DNA from: Rufibacter psychrotolerans
Lineage (GTDB): Bacteria; Bacteroidota; Bacteroidia; Cytophagales; Hymenobacteraceae
DNA: 64,000 bases
Direction: 5' to 3'
Assembly: GCF_016924645.1 (NCBI RefSeq)
Contig: NZ_JAFFJV010000012.1
Location: 29,044-93,043 of the forward strand
The notes beneath the pieces were generated by a model. The model searched no databases and had not been told where the DNA came from. It saw only the letters and a list, made by a program, of their open reading frames with translations. This document shows, piece after piece, positions 7,463 to 15,834 of this stretch. Within the stretch, counting starts at the first letter, position 1. The number at the start of each line of letters is the position of its first letter. A program made the position numbers and the translations under genes.

Positions 7463-8350
7463 ATGGAAAACAGTTGGAAAGAGCAGGCCACGGAAGGCAT
7501 CGCTGATTATCAAGGTACGTTCACCAGCCTGGCTTCGCCGCAGTATGACCTTGCGCAGATCATGGGCGGCATCTACGGCGAAGGCATTATCGGGCTGAAG
7601 GGCGCGTTTAGCCGCGAATGGGTGCAGCAGCTGCACGAGGATATTCTGGCCCTGTACGAAGCGGCCCTGCAGCGGCCGGGTGGCGCGGTGGGCCGGGGCC
7701 CCAAACGGCACTACGTGGAAATCCATCCGGAGAACATCCGGGGTTTTGTAGACCTGGTCACGCATCCCTGGGTGACCACCGTGTGCGAAGCGGTGCTGGG
7801 CCCCGACTACAAGATTGTGGAGATTGGCTTTGACGTGCCCAACCCCGGCGCCGTGAACCAGCCTTGGCACCGCGATTTCCCCGCCCCCGAGGACACCATC
7901 CTGGGGCGGCGGCTCAACTCGCTGGCCTTTAACCTCACCACCGTAGACGTGAAGGAAAACATGGGGCCGTTTGAGATAGCGCCGGGCACGCAGTGGGACC
8001 TCCCCACCGGCTTTGAGCACGGCATGTTCCCGCCCAAAACGCTGTACGGGCGCTACGAGGAAAGAGCCCAGCGCAAGATGCCCCAGATGGGCGACATTTC
8101 GGCCCGGTCGGCCCTGACCATCCACCGGGGCACCGCCAACCATTCAGACCAGGCCCGGCCAGCGCTGGTGCTGGGGGTAGACGCTCCCGGCGGCATCAAC
8201 GCCGAGCGCCACGACCTGCAGCTTTCGCGCGCATTTTACGAAAAACTGCCCCAAAACGTCATCCGGCACCTCACCTACCGGCTGGTAGACCACCTGGAAC
8301 CCATTGTGCAGGCCCACACCATTGAGGGGCTGATGATGGGCGAAGCGTAA
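7463..8350 (+). CDS. Phytanoyl-CoA dioxygenase family protein
   Basis: Taking ATG 7463, the protein has 295 residues; an open frame extends upstream to 7241 but that stretch overlaps the preceding terminator and has no family similarity. Non-heme Fe(II)/2-oxoglutarate ligands are visible: His136-x-Asp138 in QPWHRDFP, a distal His in the LTIHRGTANH region (221 or 227), and an Arg (R232) suited to bind 2-oxoglutarate. The family hydroxylates diverse small molecules, so the substrate is unknown. There is no signal peptide. It stands alone, ended by a 14-bp stem terminator. Confidence 0.85.
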   Translation: MENSWKEQATEGIADYQGTFTSLASPQYDLAQIMGGIYGEGIIGLKGAFSREWVQQLHEDILALYEAALQRPGGAVGRGPKRHYVEIHPENIRGFVDLVTHPWVTTVCEAVLGPDYKIVEIGFDVPNPGAVNQPWHRDFPAPEDTILGRRLNSLAFNLTTVDVKENMGPFEIAPGTQWDLPTGFEHGMFPPKTLYGRYEERAQRKMPQMGDISARSALTIHRGTANHSDQARPALVLGVDAPGGINAERHDLQLSRAFYEKLPQNVIRHLTYRLVDHLEPIVQAHTIEGLMMGEA

Positions 8351-8372
8351 TGCGCAGGTCCTCCCTTTAAGT

Positions 8373-8419
8373 AACCGCCCGGGGCTTTCTTAGCATAGCC
8401 CCGGGCGGTTGCTGTTTTT
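8373..8419 (+). terminator. Terminator after the dioxygenase gene
   Basis: Perfect 14-bp stem AACCGCCCGGGGCT (8373-8386) / AGCCCCGGGCGGTT (8397-8410) with a 10-nt loop, followed by GCTGTTTTTC. I see nothing else supportable between 8420 and 8711. Confidence 0.8.
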
Positions 8420-8711
8420 CCCGTAAAGGCCTTGGTTGGCGCTGAACCTACCGGTAGTCACCCAAACCTGTTTGGCAAAAGGTGAGAGGAAGCCGTAAGT
8501 TTGGGACACTTTCTGCGGCCCAACGGGGCCGAGTCCCTTAGCATCCGGTCGCTTCAGCGTACGGGAAAATCCCTGAACCAGGGCGTAGGAAGCGATACGG
8601 GCATATTTTACCGGAATTTCATCTAAACCCGGAAGCCTGTGGCCGGCAGAAACCGTATTACCCCAAAACCTGCGTATATACCACAGCACGTGACAATCTT
8701 TGCATCCTTTC

Positions 8712-10043
8712 ATGAAACCACTTACCAGAATACCGGTGGCCCTGCTGGTGGCCGGCAGTTTCTTCTTTTCCTGTAACCCCTCCACCAAAAAGGAAAATGG
8801 GCGGGCTAGTGCGGGCCAGGCCGGATCGGCGGCCGCCGCCAGCGTACCCCTGCCGCCCCCCGACACCACCCACCAGGTTAAGCACTACAGCCAGGTCATC
8901 GGCTGGCCCGCCGGCAAAACCCCGGAGGCCCCCGCCAGTTTCACCGTGAACAAATTCGCCCAAGGGCTGCGCAATCCGCGCTGGATCTACGTGGCGCCCA
9001 ACGGCGATATCTTTGTCTCAGAGGCTGAAACCATCAAGCGGGGCAAAGAGCGAACCGAAGCCCGAAAATCGGGGATGGACAAATCCCAGAACATGAACCG
9101 CAGCGCCAACCGCATTACCCTGTTCCGCGACAAAGACCAGGACGGCGTGCCCGAGGAGCGCTACACGTTCCTGCGGGGCCTCAACCAACCCTTCGGCATG
9201 CTGGTGCTCCAGAACTACTTCTACGTGGCCAATACCGACGGCCTGTGGCGCTACCCCTACCAACCGGGCCAAACCCAGCTCCGGGGCAAGGGCGAGAAGA
9301 TCCTGGAGCTGCCCGCCGGCGGCTACAACAACCACTGGACCCGCAACCTCATCGCGCACCCCAACGGCTCCAAGATCTATATAGCGGTGGGCTCGGGCAG
9401 CAACAACGGCGAAAACGGCATGGAACACGAGGTGCGGCGGGCCTGCATCCTGGAGATCAACCCAGACGGCACCGGCGAGCGGATTTTTGCCAGTGGTTTG
9501 CGCAACCCCGTGGGCATGGACTGGGCCCCCAACTCGCACACCCTCTGGACCGCCGTGAACGAACGCGATGAACTGGGCGATGAACTGGTACCCGATTACC
9601 TGACCAGCGTTAAGGAAGGCGGCTTCTACGGCTGGCCCTACGCCTACTTCGGCCCCAACGAAGATCCCCGCCTGGCCGGCCAGCGCCCCGACCTGGTGAA
9701 AAAGACCCTGGTGCCCGACGTTTCGCTGGGCGCCCATACGGCTTCGCTAGGTTTGGCGTTCTACAAGCGGTCGGCGTTTCCGGGCAAGTACCGCGGCGGC
9801 GCGTTCATTGGGCAGCACGGCTCCTGGAACCGCTCGCAGCTGGCGGGCTACAAGGTGGTGTTCGTGCCCTTCCAGGACGGCAAGCCCAGCGGCCCGCCCC
9901 AGGATTTCCTGACCGGCTTTATCGCCGAGGAGGACAGCCGTAAGGTCTACGGAAGGCCCGTGGGCCTGGCCGTGCTGCAGGACGGTTCCCTGCTGGTCGC
10001 CGATGACGCGGCCAACACCATCTGGCGGGTGGCCGCCAAGTAA
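8712..10043 (+). CDS. Sorbosone dehydrogenase-like lipoprotein
   Basis: From ATG 8712 the protein has 443 residues; a start at 8700 (MHPF) is possible but would put residues before a typical signal sequence. The N-terminus MKPLTRIPVALLVAG ... FFFSC ends in a lipobox-like Cys21, so it is probably a lipoprotein. The rest fits the PQQ-dependent sugar (sorbosone) dehydrogenase beta-propeller family: FAQGLRNPRWIYVAPNGDIFVSEA, GLRNPVGMDWAP, GGFYGWPYAYFG and GQHGSWNRSQLAGYKVVFVPF. Family members oxidise sugars with PQQ, but many Bacteroidota paralogues are of unknown substrate. It probably acts in the periplasm. Confidence 0.85.
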   Translation: MKPLTRIPVALLVAGSFFFSCNPSTKKENGRASAGQAGSAAAASVPLPPPDTTHQVKHYSQVIGWPAGKTPEAPASFTVNKFAQGLRNPRWIYVAPNGDIFVSEAETIKRGKERTEARKSGMDKSQNMNRSANRITLFRDKDQDGVPEERYTFLRGLNQPFGMLVLQNYFYVANTDGLWRYPYQPGQTQLRGKGEKILELPAGGYNNHWTRNLIAHPNGSKIYIAVGSGSNNGENGMEHEVRRACILEINPDGTGERIFASGLRNPVGMDWAPNSHTLWTAVNERDELGDELVPDYLTSVKEGGFYGWPYAYFGPNEDPRLAGQRPDLVKKTLVPDVSLGAHTASLGLAFYKRSAFPGKYRGGAFIGQHGSWNRSQLAGYKVVFVPFQDGKPSGPPQDFLTGFIAEEDSRKVYGRPVGLAVLQDGSLLVADDAANTIWRVAAK

Positions 10044-10140
10044 GCCAAGCCGGTGCACGCCGACCCGTTTCAGGGCCCTTTTTATAAAAATCAACCCAAA
10101 ACCCCTTCCTTCTGGCCCAGAAGGTAAACCGAATTAAAAA

Positions 10141-11136
10141 ATGAAACAGCTTACATTCCTCTTCCTGCTGGTACTCACGCTAACTGCCTCCTCGCTGCAG
10201 GCGCAACTAAAACCCCTGGATGCCAGACTCACCAACTACACCTACCCTTTCCCGGTGGCGTTTCACCCGGTAAAGGTGCAGCGGCAAAACTTTGAAATGG
10301 CCTACATGGACGTGAAGCCGCAGAAAGCCAACGGCAAAACGGTGCTCCTGCTGCACGGCAAGAACTTTAACGGCGCGTATTGGGAGCAGACCGCCAAAGA
10401 CCTGGCTAAAAACGGCTACCGCGTCATCATCCCAGACCAGATTGGGTTTGGCAAGTCCTCCAAACCGCAGGCCATCCAGTACTCGTTCCAGATGCTGGCG
10501 CAGAATACCAAAAGCCTCCTGGACACCCTGGGCGTGCAGCAAGCGGCGGTGCTGGGGCACTCCATGGGCGGCATGCTGGCTACCCGCTTTGCCCTCATGT
10601 ACCCCCAGGTGACCGAGAAGCTCATCCTGGAGAACCCCATTGGGCTGGAAGACTGGAAGGTGTGGGTGCCCTACCAGAGCGTGGAGAAATGGTACGCCGG
10701 CGAGCTGAAGCAGACGCAGGCCGGCATCAGGAAATACCAGCTGGACAACTACTACGGCGGCCAGTGGAAGCCCGAATACGACCCCTGGGTTGACCTGCTG
10801 GCCGGCTGGACCGTGGGCCCCGACTACCCCCAGATTGCCTGGAACGCCGCCCTCACCTATGACATGATCTTCACCCAGCCCGTGGTCTATGAGTTCAGCC
10901 AGCTTAAAATGCCCACGCTCCTGCTCATCGGGCAGCGCGACCGCACCGCCTTGGGCAAGGCCAACGCCCCGGCCGCCGTACGGGAGAAACTGGGCAACTA
11001 TCCGGCCCTGGGCAAAGCAACCGCCCAGAAGATTCCCAACGCCAAACTGGTGGAGCTGAACAACGTGGGGCACCTGCCGCACATTGAGGCCTATGACCGG
11101 TTCATTCAGCCCCTGCTGGCCTTCCTGAAACAGTAA
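10141..11136 (+). CDS. Secreted alpha/beta hydrolase
   Basis: A 331-residue protein with a signal peptide (MKQLTFLFLLVLTLTASSLQAQ). The alpha/beta-hydrolase fold is clear: oxyanion region LLHGKNFNGAYW, nucleophile elbow GHSMGG with Ser141, the acid in IGQRDRTA, and the catalytic His in NNVGHLPHIEAYDRF. The substrate is unknown. It starts 97 bp after the sorbosone dehydrogenase-like gene on the same strand. A copy of the dispersed palindrome lies 32 bp beyond the stop codon. Confidence 0.88.
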   Translation: MKQLTFLFLLVLTLTASSLQAQLKPLDARLTNYTYPFPVAFHPVKVQRQNFEMAYMDVKPQKANGKTVLLLHGKNFNGAYWEQTAKDLAKNGYRVIIPDQIGFGKSSKPQAIQYSFQMLAQNTKSLLDTLGVQQAAVLGHSMGGMLATRFALMYPQVTEKLILENPIGLEDWKVWVPYQSVEKWYAGELKQTQAGIRKYQLDNYYGGQWKPEYDPWVDLLAGWTVGPDYPQIAWNAALTYDMIFTQPVVYEFSQLKMPTLLLIGQRDRTALGKANAPAAVREKLGNYPALGKATAQKIPNAKLVELNNVGHLPHIEAYDRFIQPLLAFLKQ

Positions 11137-11168
11137 GCCAGGCCCAAATTCCAGCTCTTTCTCTCCAA

Positions 11169-11206
11169 CCGTTTTAGGGCTGATTTTCAGAAAACGGCTC
11201 TAAAAG
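11169..11206. repeat. Dispersed intergenic palindrome (copy 3)
   Basis: CCGTTTTAGGGCTGATTTTC followed by AGAAAACGGCTCTAAAAG, an imperfect member of the family. Confidence 0.65.
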
Positions 11207-11445
11207 ACTAAGTCATTTGGTCGCTAGCCAAGCACTGGTTGGAGTTGAGGGGTTCGGCAATCTGTAGACCACCAAAGCGGCGGAAACCTGCGGAAACTTA
11301 CGCGCGCGGGAAGGAATCATGAAAAGGGGTAACGCTGCTTGTACGTCGTTGCAAATGTTATCTCATTTGCTGGGGTTACCTCTGTAGTTGGGTTACCGTC
11401 GTTTATTAGGATACCCCGTTATACCCGTTGTTGGTGTTTATACCC

Positions 11446-11469
11446 GTTGTTGGTGTTATCACCAACAAC
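11446..11469. repeat. 24-bp GTTGTTGGTG palindrome, copy 1
   Basis: GTTGTTGGTG (11446-11455), loop TTAT, CACCAACAAC (11460-11469). A second copy is 68 bp further on and a third is at 51263. A half-copy (CCCGTTGTTGGTGTT) lies just upstream at about 11425. The gap 11207-11840 holds these repeats and no convincing gene. Confidence 0.7.
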
Positions 11470-11537
11470 TTTTTCACCAGAGCCGCTATCACCGTGGTGT
11501 TTGTTCTGCCGTGATAGGATCACCCAAGAACGCCCCC

Positions 11538-11561
11538 GTTGTTGGTGTTCTCACCAACAAC
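11538..11561. repeat. 24-bp GTTGTTGGTG palindrome, copy 2
   Basis: GTTGTTGGTG (11538-11547), loop TTCT, CACCAACAAC (11552-11561); the arms are identical to those of the copy at 11446. Confidence 0.7.
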
Positions 11562-11840
11562 TTCAACCAGCGCCGCTAGTGCGCACCCTTGAAAAAGCAG
11601 CAGATCACCACTTAGCAGGCAGAGTCCGCAGGCAACCCCCGCGGGCAGGCCGCAAGCGGGAGGAAAATCACGCTACTCCGTACAAGGGCAGATTACCCAA
11701 GATTCCCGCACCCACTTCTACCTGCTTACCCTACCATCCATGCCACGGCTCCTTCCTGAAAGCAAGCCGTGGCATGGATTTTTTCAGGGGCCGTTAAACC
11801 AAGGATAGGCAATACAGTCTAAGCTGAAACCAATGTGCAA

Positions 11841-14801
11841 ATGAAAAAAATACCTCTACTTTTTCTCTATTTTTTCACCCTTTCCTTTCTGGGCTGGAGC
11901 CAGACCACGTCCATCAGCGGGCAGGCGGTAGGCGGCGGCTCTCCGCTGATTGCGGCCACGGTGGCCCTCCTGAACGCACAGGACTCCACGGTATACAAAG
12001 GGGCCGCCACTGACCTGGAAGGAAGGTTTGAGATTGCCGGGGTCAGAAATGGCCGCTTTATCCTGAAGGTGTCGTACCTGGGCTTCACCGATCTGTACCG
12101 CCCCCTCACGGCCACCGGTGCACCCATCAACCTGGGCACCCTTACCTTAGGGCAGGGCGCCACCCGGCTCAGAGAAGTGGAAGTAGTAGGCCGCGCCGCC
12201 ACTGTGATCCAGAAGCAGGACACCTCTGAGATGAACGCGGCGGCCTTCAAAGTGAACCGCGATGCCAACGCCGAGAACCTCATCCAGAAAATGCCGGGCA
12301 TCACCATCCAGAACGGACAGGTGCAGGCCCAGGGCGAGCGGGTGCAGCGCGTGCTGGTAGACGGCAAGGAGTTTTTTGGGGAAGACCCCAACGCGGTCTT
12401 GAAAAACCTGCCCGCCGAGGTGATCGCCAAAATACAGGTGTACGACCGCCAGAGCGACCAGGCCCAGTTTACGGGCTTTTCTGACGGAAACGAGCAGAAA
12501 ACCATCAACATTGTGACCAAGCCCGAGTTCAGGACCGGACAGTTCGGGCGTTTCAGCGCGGGCGTGGGCACGGATAATCGGTACCGGGTCAGCGGCAACC
12601 TCAACAGCTTCAAGGGCGACCAGCGCATTTCCATTGTGGGCCTCAGCAACAACGTGAACGAGCAGAACTTCTCCTCTGAGGACCTGGTGGGCGTGGCCAG
12701 CGCCTCTAGCCGGGGCGGCGGAAACCGCGGCGGCGGTGGCCCCCGGGGCGGTGGTGGTCCGCGCGGCGGCGGCGGCGGCTGGGGTGGCAACAACACCGGC
12801 GACTTTCTGGTGAACACCAGCAACGGCATTGCCAACACCAACGCCATCGGGTTGAACTACCTGGACAAGTGGGGCAAAAAGGTAGACGTGCAGGGCAGCT
12901 ACTTCTTCAACCACACCAACAACGACTACAACTACTCGGCGTTCCGGCAGTTCGGCATTGACACCGAAGACGCCTATGACGTGCGCGAGGGCGGTACCTC
13001 AGACGCCCGAAACCAGAACCACCGCCTGAACCTGCGCCTCACCTACACCATTGACAGCGCCAATTCCATCATCATCAGGCCGCGCCTGAGTTTCCAGCAG
13101 AACGACGGTTCCAGCCTCACCAACTCGCGCCTGTCGGTGGGTACGGCAGATGAGTCGGCCCGGCTCCTGATCAACAACTTTGACAACCTGTTCAACTCAG
13201 ACCTTACCGGGTTTAACTTCAACAACAGCATTTTGTACCGCCACGCGTTTGCCAAGCGGGGCCGCACGTTCAGCATTGATATTAACAACGGCTACAACCA
13301 GAACAAAGGCGACAGCCGCTCCAACATCTCGTACCTGAAAGACCTGGTGAACGAGGGCGATGACTCCTTGGTGTACCTGTCGTCTAACCTGGACAACAAG
13401 GGCTTCTCCATGGGCGCCAACCTGAACTACACCGAGCCCCTGTCGCAGAACACGCAGTTGCAGTTGACCTACGGCACCAATTACAGCAACTCAGACGGCG
13501 ACCGCCGCACGTTCCAGTTCCGGCCCAGAACCGAGCAGTACGACAGCCTGGTGACCAACCAGAGCAGCACGGTAGACAACGTGACCCGCACCCAGGAACT
13601 GGGCGGGGGCTGGCGCTACAACACCAAAGACTTCCAGCTGATGCTGAGCGCCCGCTACCAGTGGCTGCAGCTCTCCACCGACCAGCTCTACCCCACCCCT
13701 ATTGACACTACCCGCAACTACCACAACGTGTTGCCGTTTGCCATGCTGCGTTACAACTTTAACCAAGACCGCAACATACGGGTGTTCTACATGGGCCGTT
13801 CGCAAACCCCCAGCGTGGAGCAGCTGCAGAGCGCCGTGGACTACTCTAGCCCTACCTTGCTGAGCCAGGGCAACCCTAACCTGGGGCAGAGCTTCAACCA
13901 TAACTTCAACATCCGGTACTCGGCGGCCAACCCGGGTAGGTCTTCTTCGTTCTTCGCCGTGTTTGGCGGTTCCTTTGCCCAGGACTACATAGGCACCAGC
14001 ACCATCAGCAACGGCATCAGAAACCGCAGCAACCAGACGCCCGGCGGAGCTGACACGGACAACCAGTCCATCCTCACCCCTACCGGCATCCGGCTGGCCA
14101 GCGGACAGCAATTGTCCAGACCCGTGAACCTGGAAGGCCAGTACAGCCTGCGGTCGTTCCTCAACTACGGCCTGCCCATTCCGTTCATCAAGTCTAACCT
14201 GAACCTCAACGCCAACGCCACGTTCACCAACTCCCCTTCTCTGTACGCCGACAGGAGCACTGGTTTCCGGTTTGTGGAGAACAACACCCAGACCACCAAC
14301 CTGGGCGGCGGCCTGGTGATCAGCAGCAACATCAGCGAGAACCTGGACTTTCTGGTGTCTACCAACGCCAACTACAACCACGTGAAATACAGCTTCCTGA
14401 CCTCCCAGAACAACAACTACTACAACCAGAGCAGCCTGGTGCGGGTGAACTGGGTGATCTGGGAAGGCCTGAACATTACCTCTGAGGTGAACCACCAGTA
14501 CAACGGCGGCCTCTCGGCGGGCATTGACCCTACGTTCATGCTGTGGAACGGGAGCATTGGCTACAAGTTCATGAAAGACCGTCAGGCCGAGATCCGCTTG
14601 TCGGGTTTTGACCTGCTGGGCGAGAACACCAGCATCCAACGGAACATCACCAACGCCTACATTGAAGACGTGCAGACCACCGTGCTGCGCCGCTACTTCA
14701 TGCTGAGCTTCAACTACAACCTGCGCCAGTTTGGCTCGGCCCGCGGGGGCAGCATGCCAGCCGGTCCGCGCGGCGGTATCCCCGGCGGGGGCCGCAACTA
14801 A
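11841..14801 (+). CDS. Outer-membrane beta-barrel receptor with carboxypeptidase-like N-domain
   Basis: A protein of about 986 residues starting at ATG 11841; a GTG two codons earlier (11835) is possible. It has a signal peptide, then a CarboxypepD_reg-like domain (about 22-105), a plug-like region (VIQKQDTSEMNAAAFKVNRDANAENLIQKMPG, VLVDGKEFFGEDP) and a long beta-barrel of the OMP_b-brl_3 type rich in Asn, Tyr and Ser. Such proteins act as TonB-dependent transporters or related outer-membrane channels. A striking Gly/Arg-rich run (RGGGNRGGGGPRGGGG...) lies at about 291-320 (DNA 12712-12790), with a second Gly/Arg-rich segment at the C-terminus. No SusD-like partner is adjacent, so a ligand cannot be guessed. 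Confidence 0.85.
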   Translation: MKKIPLLFLYFFTLSFLGWSQTTSISGQAVGGGSPLIAATVALLNAQDSTVYKGAATDLEGRFEIAGVRNGRFILKVSYLGFTDLYRPLTATGAPINLGTLTLGQGATRLREVEVVGRAATVIQKQDTSEMNAAAFKVNRDANAENLIQKMPGITIQNGQVQAQGERVQRVLVDGKEFFGEDPNAVLKNLPAEVIAKIQVYDRQSDQAQFTGFSDGNEQKTINIVTKPEFRTGQFGRFSAGVGTDNRYRVSGNLNSFKGDQRISIVGLSNNVNEQNFSSEDLVGVASASSRGGGNRGGGGPRGGGGPRGGGGGWGGNNTGDFLVNTSNGIANTNAIGLNYLDKWGKKVDVQGSYFFNHTNNDYNYSAFRQFGIDTEDAYDVREGGTSDARNQNHRLNLRLTYTIDSANSIIIRPRLSFQQNDGSSLTNSRLSVGTADESARLLINNFDNLFNSDLTGFNFNNSILYRHAFAKRGRTFSIDINNGYNQNKGDSRSNISYLKDLVNEGDDSLVYLSSNLDNKGFSMGANLNYTEPLSQNTQLQLTYGTNYSNSDGDRRTFQFRPRTEQYDSLVTNQSSTVDNVTRTQELGGGWRYNTKDFQLMLSARYQWLQLSTDQLYPTPIDTTRNYHNVLPFAMLRYNFNQDRNIRVFYMGRSQTPSVEQLQSAVDYSSPTLLSQGNPNLGQSFNHNFNIRYSAANPGRSSSFFAVFGGSFAQDYIGTSTISNGIRNRSNQTPGGADTDNQSILTPTGIRLASGQQLSRPVNLEGQYSLRSFLNYGLPIPFIKSNLNLNANATFTNSPSLYADRSTGFRFVENNTQTTNLGGGLVISSNISENLDFLVSTNANYNHVKYSFLTSQNNNYYNQSSLVRVNWVIWEGLNITSEVNHQYNGGLSAGIDPTFMLWNGSIGYKFMKDRQAEIRLSGFDLLGENTSIQRNITNAYIEDVQTTVLRRYFMLSFNYNLRQFGSARGGSMPAGPRGGIPGGGRN

Positions 14802-14827
14802 GCCGCAGCGTTTCTTAGCGTTCCCTC

Positions 14828-14863
14828 GTTTCGGGCCTCTTTTCCAGAAAAGAGGCCCAAAAC
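14828..14863. repeat. Dispersed intergenic palindrome (copy 4)
   Basis: GTTTCGGGCCTCTTTT / AAAAGAGGCCCAAAAC with centre CCAG; 26 bp after the receptor stop codon. Confidence 0.7.
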
Positions 14864-15015
14864 TGTTTTTAGGGGGTGAGGAGCAATTGAGACACTCGTA
14901 GGACCTGCGGACACTATGAGGTCGAGTGGTAGTTCTGAGTGCTGAGTGCTGAGTCCTGAGTCTTGAGTTAGGAATTTGGGGGAAGGTAGTGGGAACGTTA
15001 AACCCACCCCTGCCC

Positions 15016-15170
15016 CTCCCAGGAGGGGAATTTTGTTACATAGTGGCGTATAATGGTATGCTGGCGTCTGTAGGTGCATTTTCCTGTCCTCTTCGTTCCT
15101 TTCTTTCAAGGAGGCCTTGGGAGATGATTACACAGGAAAGCACGCACTCCTGGAATTCCCCTCCTGGGAG
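15016..15170. mobile_element. 155-bp MITE-like element, copy A
   Basis: Ends are perfect 17-bp inverted repeats CTCCCAGGAGGGGAATT (15016-15032) and AATTCCCCTCCTGGGAG (15154-15170). The interior shares TTGTAGGTGCATTTTC-type segments in direct orientation with copy B at 15332-15486. There is no coding capacity. Confidence 0.7.
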
Positions 15171-15331
15171 TAGGGCCGTTAAGTTCTAAAATATGCATGG
15201 TTCAAGTTTTCAACTTGGACCTAAAATGAATTGAAGTTTGCAAATCAGTGAGGCAATAGCCTCAAAATAGGTCAGACTGGCAATGGACTTTTCTGCCTTT
15301 TAAGGCTTTGTGTAGAACTTAACGGCCCTAC

Positions 15332-15486
15332 CTCTCAGGAGGGGAATTTTGTTGCATGGTAACGCATGATGGTATCTCAGCGTTTGTAGGTGCATTTTCT
15401 TGTCCTCTTTATATCCTTCCTTGAAGGGGCTTAAGGTGAAGATGTAGAAAGGTCATCACGCACTCCAGGAATTCCCCTCCTGGGAG
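15332..15486. mobile_element. 155-bp MITE-like element, copy B
   Basis: Same length as copy A and same orientation. The left end CTCTCAGGAGGGGAATT differs by one base from copy A; the right end AATTCCCCTCCTGGGAG (15470-15486) is identical. The interior is diverged but alignable (GCATGATGGTAT, GTTTGTAGGTGCATTTTCTT). Confidence 0.7.
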
Positions 15487-15834
15487 GAGTTAGGGGTGGG
15501 TTGATCCGTTCCTAGCACTTTCTACGTTCCTACCACTGCCCCACTCAAAAGCCCCAAGAACAAATTCCCACTCAAGACTCAGAACTCAGAACTCAAGACT
15601 CAGGACTCATAACTGGCACACCCGCTGGTTTCAGAAGTTGTAAAACGGGCCAAAATCGTTTTTGACTTTCCCCCGGTTCGCCTTACATTCGGGTTTCAGG
15701 GAAAAGGGGTGGCTTTGTCCGTTGCTACTGGCGCACGCTACGCCTGAGCGGCCTTACCGCCCCTTTTCTTCCAAGTTCTGAGTTTTTACGCGGCCTTCCC
15801 TTTCACCTGTTTGGTGCGGAGCCGCCCCACGCAC

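Larger units (their letters stand above)
14934..15610. repeat. Concentric inverted-repeat region
   Basis: Short TGAGT-type repeats (GAGTCCTGAGTCTTGAGT, about 14950-14968) recur inverted at about 15590-15610. Inside them AACCCACCCCT (15001-15011) pairs with AGGGGTGGGTT (15492-15502). Inside those lie two direct 155-bp elements, and between them an 18-bp perfect inverted repeat (15171-15188 with 15313-15330) flanks a 124-bp spacer. There is no gene in this gap. Confidence 0.75.

Noticed and set aside
11400..11570. Repeated GTTGTTGGTG units as a CRISPR array
   Set aside because: Only two complete palindromic units with unequal spacing and no regular spacers; no cas genes nearby.
11339..11797. 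Open frame of 152 codons
   Set aside because: It runs through palindromic repeats, has an amino-acid composition with no pattern, and no usable start context.
12147..14639. Long minus-strand open frames opposite the receptor gene
   Set aside because: Antisense shadows of a GC-rich gene; the plus strand has a signal peptide and recognised domains.
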